DNA of 6,688 nt from Pyrodictiaceae archaeon (lineage in GTDB: Archaea > Thermoproteota > Thermoprotei_A > Sulfolobales > Pyrodictiaceae). The stretch is from positions 1-6,688 of the forward strand of contig JALUFI010000002.1 of the NCBI GenBank assembly GCA_027043685.1, read 5' to 3'. The position numbers and the translations under genes are program-made. The notes below the pieces were generated by a model. That model did not search any database, had not been told where the DNA came from, and saw only the letters and a list, made by a program, of their open reading frames with translations. Shown here one piece after another: positions 5,888-6,688 of this stretch (position 1 is its first letter; every line of letters begins with the position of its first letter).

Positions 5888-6499
5888 GTGAAGGCTTCGG
5901 CTCTGCTCGTGGCGGGCGTGCTGGTAGCCATACTCCTGGCTGGTGCCGCGGCAGCGCTGACCGAGAGCCAGGCGAAGCAGGAGTTCCAGGCAAAGGGCTG
6001 CACCAACTGCCACAACGGCGCATTGGCGCCTACGTTTGAGGGCGTGATTAAGAAGCTGCAGGAGTGGGCGAAGAAGTACAACAGCCTCGACGAGGCCGTC
6101 AAGGCTGAAGCCAAGAACTTCAAGATGTTCCGGAACGCGCAGAGCTGGGACCAGCTAATGAACATGATGCCCGGCATGACGCCGGAGCTGAAGCAGTTCT
6201 TCGAGCAGGTGTTCCAGCAGGCTAAGGGAGGCGCCGGCGGAGCCGCGTCGACGACTACCACAGCTGCTCCCAGCGGCGGCGCGGCCGCGCCAGCGACCAC
6301 TGTAACGACTACCGTGACGCAGACAGTCGTTAAGACTGTGACTCAGACGGTGACCGAGAAGGTGCTGATAACCGAGACCGTGACACCGGTCAACGTGGAG
6401 CCGGGCACTGGGCAGCTAATAGCAAAGGCATCGTACGTAGCGGCCATACTGGTAGCGATAGCGGCGCTGGCACTCGTCTACGTGTACTACAGGAAGTAA
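5888..6499 (+). CDS. Monoheme c-type cytochrome on a Thr/Val stalk with C-terminal membrane anchor
   Basis: The product is 203 residues. A Sec signal peptide (MK, then a hydrophobic run to about 22) probably ends near AAA/LTES. The heme domain spans about 25-112: a short helix, CTNCH at 38-42, APTFEGV at 47-53, and a Met-rich MNMMPGM at 91-97, followed by a C-terminal helix. This is the layout of a class I cytochrome c with Met as sixth ligand; M94 before P95 is a good candidate and there is no other histidine. Residues 113-170 form a Gly/Ala/Thr/Val stalk with TVTxTV-type repeats. A transmembrane helix at about 180-200 and a YYRK tail anchor it. Such stalks are typical of crenarchaeal surface proteins. 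It has its own promoter behind the NrfD gene and probably accepts electrons from that complex, acting as a tethered external electron shuttle. The partner is inferred from position only. Confidence 0.92.
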   Translation: MKASALLVAGVLVAILLAGAAAALTESQAKQEFQAKGCTNCHNGALAPTFEGVIKKLQEWAKKYNSLDEAVKAEAKNFKMFRNAQSWDQLMNMMPGMTPELKQFFEQVFQQAKGGAGGAASTTTTAAPSGGAAAPATTVTTTVTQTVVKTVTQTVTEKVLITETVTPVNVEPGTGQLIAKASYVAAILVAIAALALVYVYYRK

Positions 6500-6530
6500 G
6501 GGCGTGCGGAAAAGAGCGGGGAGACTACGA

Positions 6531-6557
6531 GGCTCCGGATTGTTTTTCCGCGGAGCC
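6531..6557. terminator. Inverted repeat with T tract between convergent genes
   Basis: GGCTCCG (6531-6537) pairs perfectly with CGGAGCC (6551-6557), and the loop contains TTTTT (6543-6547). It lies 31 bases after the cytochrome stop and 12 bases beyond the end of the convergent ferredoxin gene. The plus-strand T run suits termination of the cytochrome transcript. A minus-strand TTTT (complement of 6510-6513) suits the ferredoxin transcript. Because the T run is in the loop rather than after the stem, the hairpin may be incidental. Confidence 0.4.
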
Positions 6558-6569
6558 CCTGGATGGGGT

Positions 6570-6688
6570 TCACTCCTTCAGCTCCTCGTAGTGGATTATG
6601 TTTACTGGGCAGGCCTCCGCCGCGCTCGCGACGCAGTCCCGGAGGTCCTCGGGGACTATTCCCTCCGCGGGGTTGTCCGGGGAGACCC
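6570..6688 (-). CDS. Small ferredoxin, C-terminal part (cut by window edge)
   Basis: The minus strand has an open frame from the right edge to TGA (complement of 6570-6572), 38 residues. The tail reads EDLRDCVASAAEACPVNII, then HYEELKE. This matches the end of Pyrococcus-type single-cluster ferredoxins, in which ExLYNCAKEAMEACPVSAI provides the last cluster cysteine (the CP) and an upstream cysteine that forms a disulfide with another part of the chain. It is therefore probably a cytoplasmic [4Fe-4S] electron carrier. The CxxxxC or CxxC cluster motif lies outside the window, so cluster type cannot be read. It is convergent to the cytochrome gene and there is no sign of co-regulation. Confidence 0.82.
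   Translation of the reverse strand, partial: VSPDNPAEGIVPEDLRDCVASAAEACPVNIIHYEELKE

Noticed and set aside
5683..6300. Minus-strand open frame of 205 codons covering the stalked cytochrome and its promoter
   Set aside because: It overlaps a clear signal peptide, heme motif and TATA box on the plus strand, and its composition is that of a shadow frame.
1..6688. CRISPR arrays, tRNA or rRNA genes, insertion sequences
   Set aside because: I saw no regularly spaced direct repeats, no cloverleaf-like segments, no transposase motifs and no terminal repeats in the gaps, all of which are under about 165 bases.

Overview
This window looks like the chromosome of a GC-rich hyperthermophilic crenarchaeon. 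The features that suggest this are AGG/AGA arginine and ATA isoleucine codons in a GC-rich background, frequent GTG/TTG starts behind GGAGG-type ribosome-binding sites, a TATAAA promoter box, short T-tract terminators, a Thr/Val-rich stalk on a membrane-anchored surface protein, and a ferredoxin tail close to the Pyrococcus type. Pyrodictiaceae or other Desulfurococcales fit, but the taxon is inferred, not proven.

Layout, left to right. (1) Minus strand, bases 1-247: the N-terminal part of MobB, a GTPase that serves molybdenum-cofactor nucleotide attachment; it runs off the left edge. (2) Bases 248-362: a divergent intergenic region with nested symmetric repeats. (3) Plus strand, 363-1904: a 513-residue iron-sulfur protein with two ferredoxin-type [4Fe-4S] motifs, a further paired-Cys domain, and a twin-arginine-like motif buried about 117 residues into the chain. 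(4) 1937-2509: a small membrane protein with HExxH, resembling the DUF3267 putative metalloproteases. (5) 2672-5772: a compact three-gene cluster made of a tail-anchored tetraheme cytochrome c, a Tat-exported four-cluster ferredoxin subunit (PsrB/NrfC/DsrO type) and a ten-helix NrfD-family quinone-binding membrane subunit. (6) 5888-6499: a monoheme cytochrome c on a Thr/Val-rich stalk with a C-terminal membrane anchor, behind its own promoter. (7) Minus strand, 6570-6688: the C-terminus of a small ferredoxin, convergent with the cytochrome gene and running off the right edge.

Working model (inference): the NrfD subunit exchanges electrons with membrane quinol, the Tat-exported Fe-S subunit and the tetraheme cytochrome carry them on the outer face, and the stalked monoheme cytochrome relays them to an external acceptor or a terminal reductase. 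The set resembles CISM-type quinone oxidoreductases (Qrc, alternative complex III, DsrJOP, NrfBCD), but no molybdopterin catalytic subunit lies in the window. The neighbouring mobB hints that one may be encoded nearby. Several gene starts are revised here from the obvious longest reading frames, using ribosome-binding sites and signal peptides.
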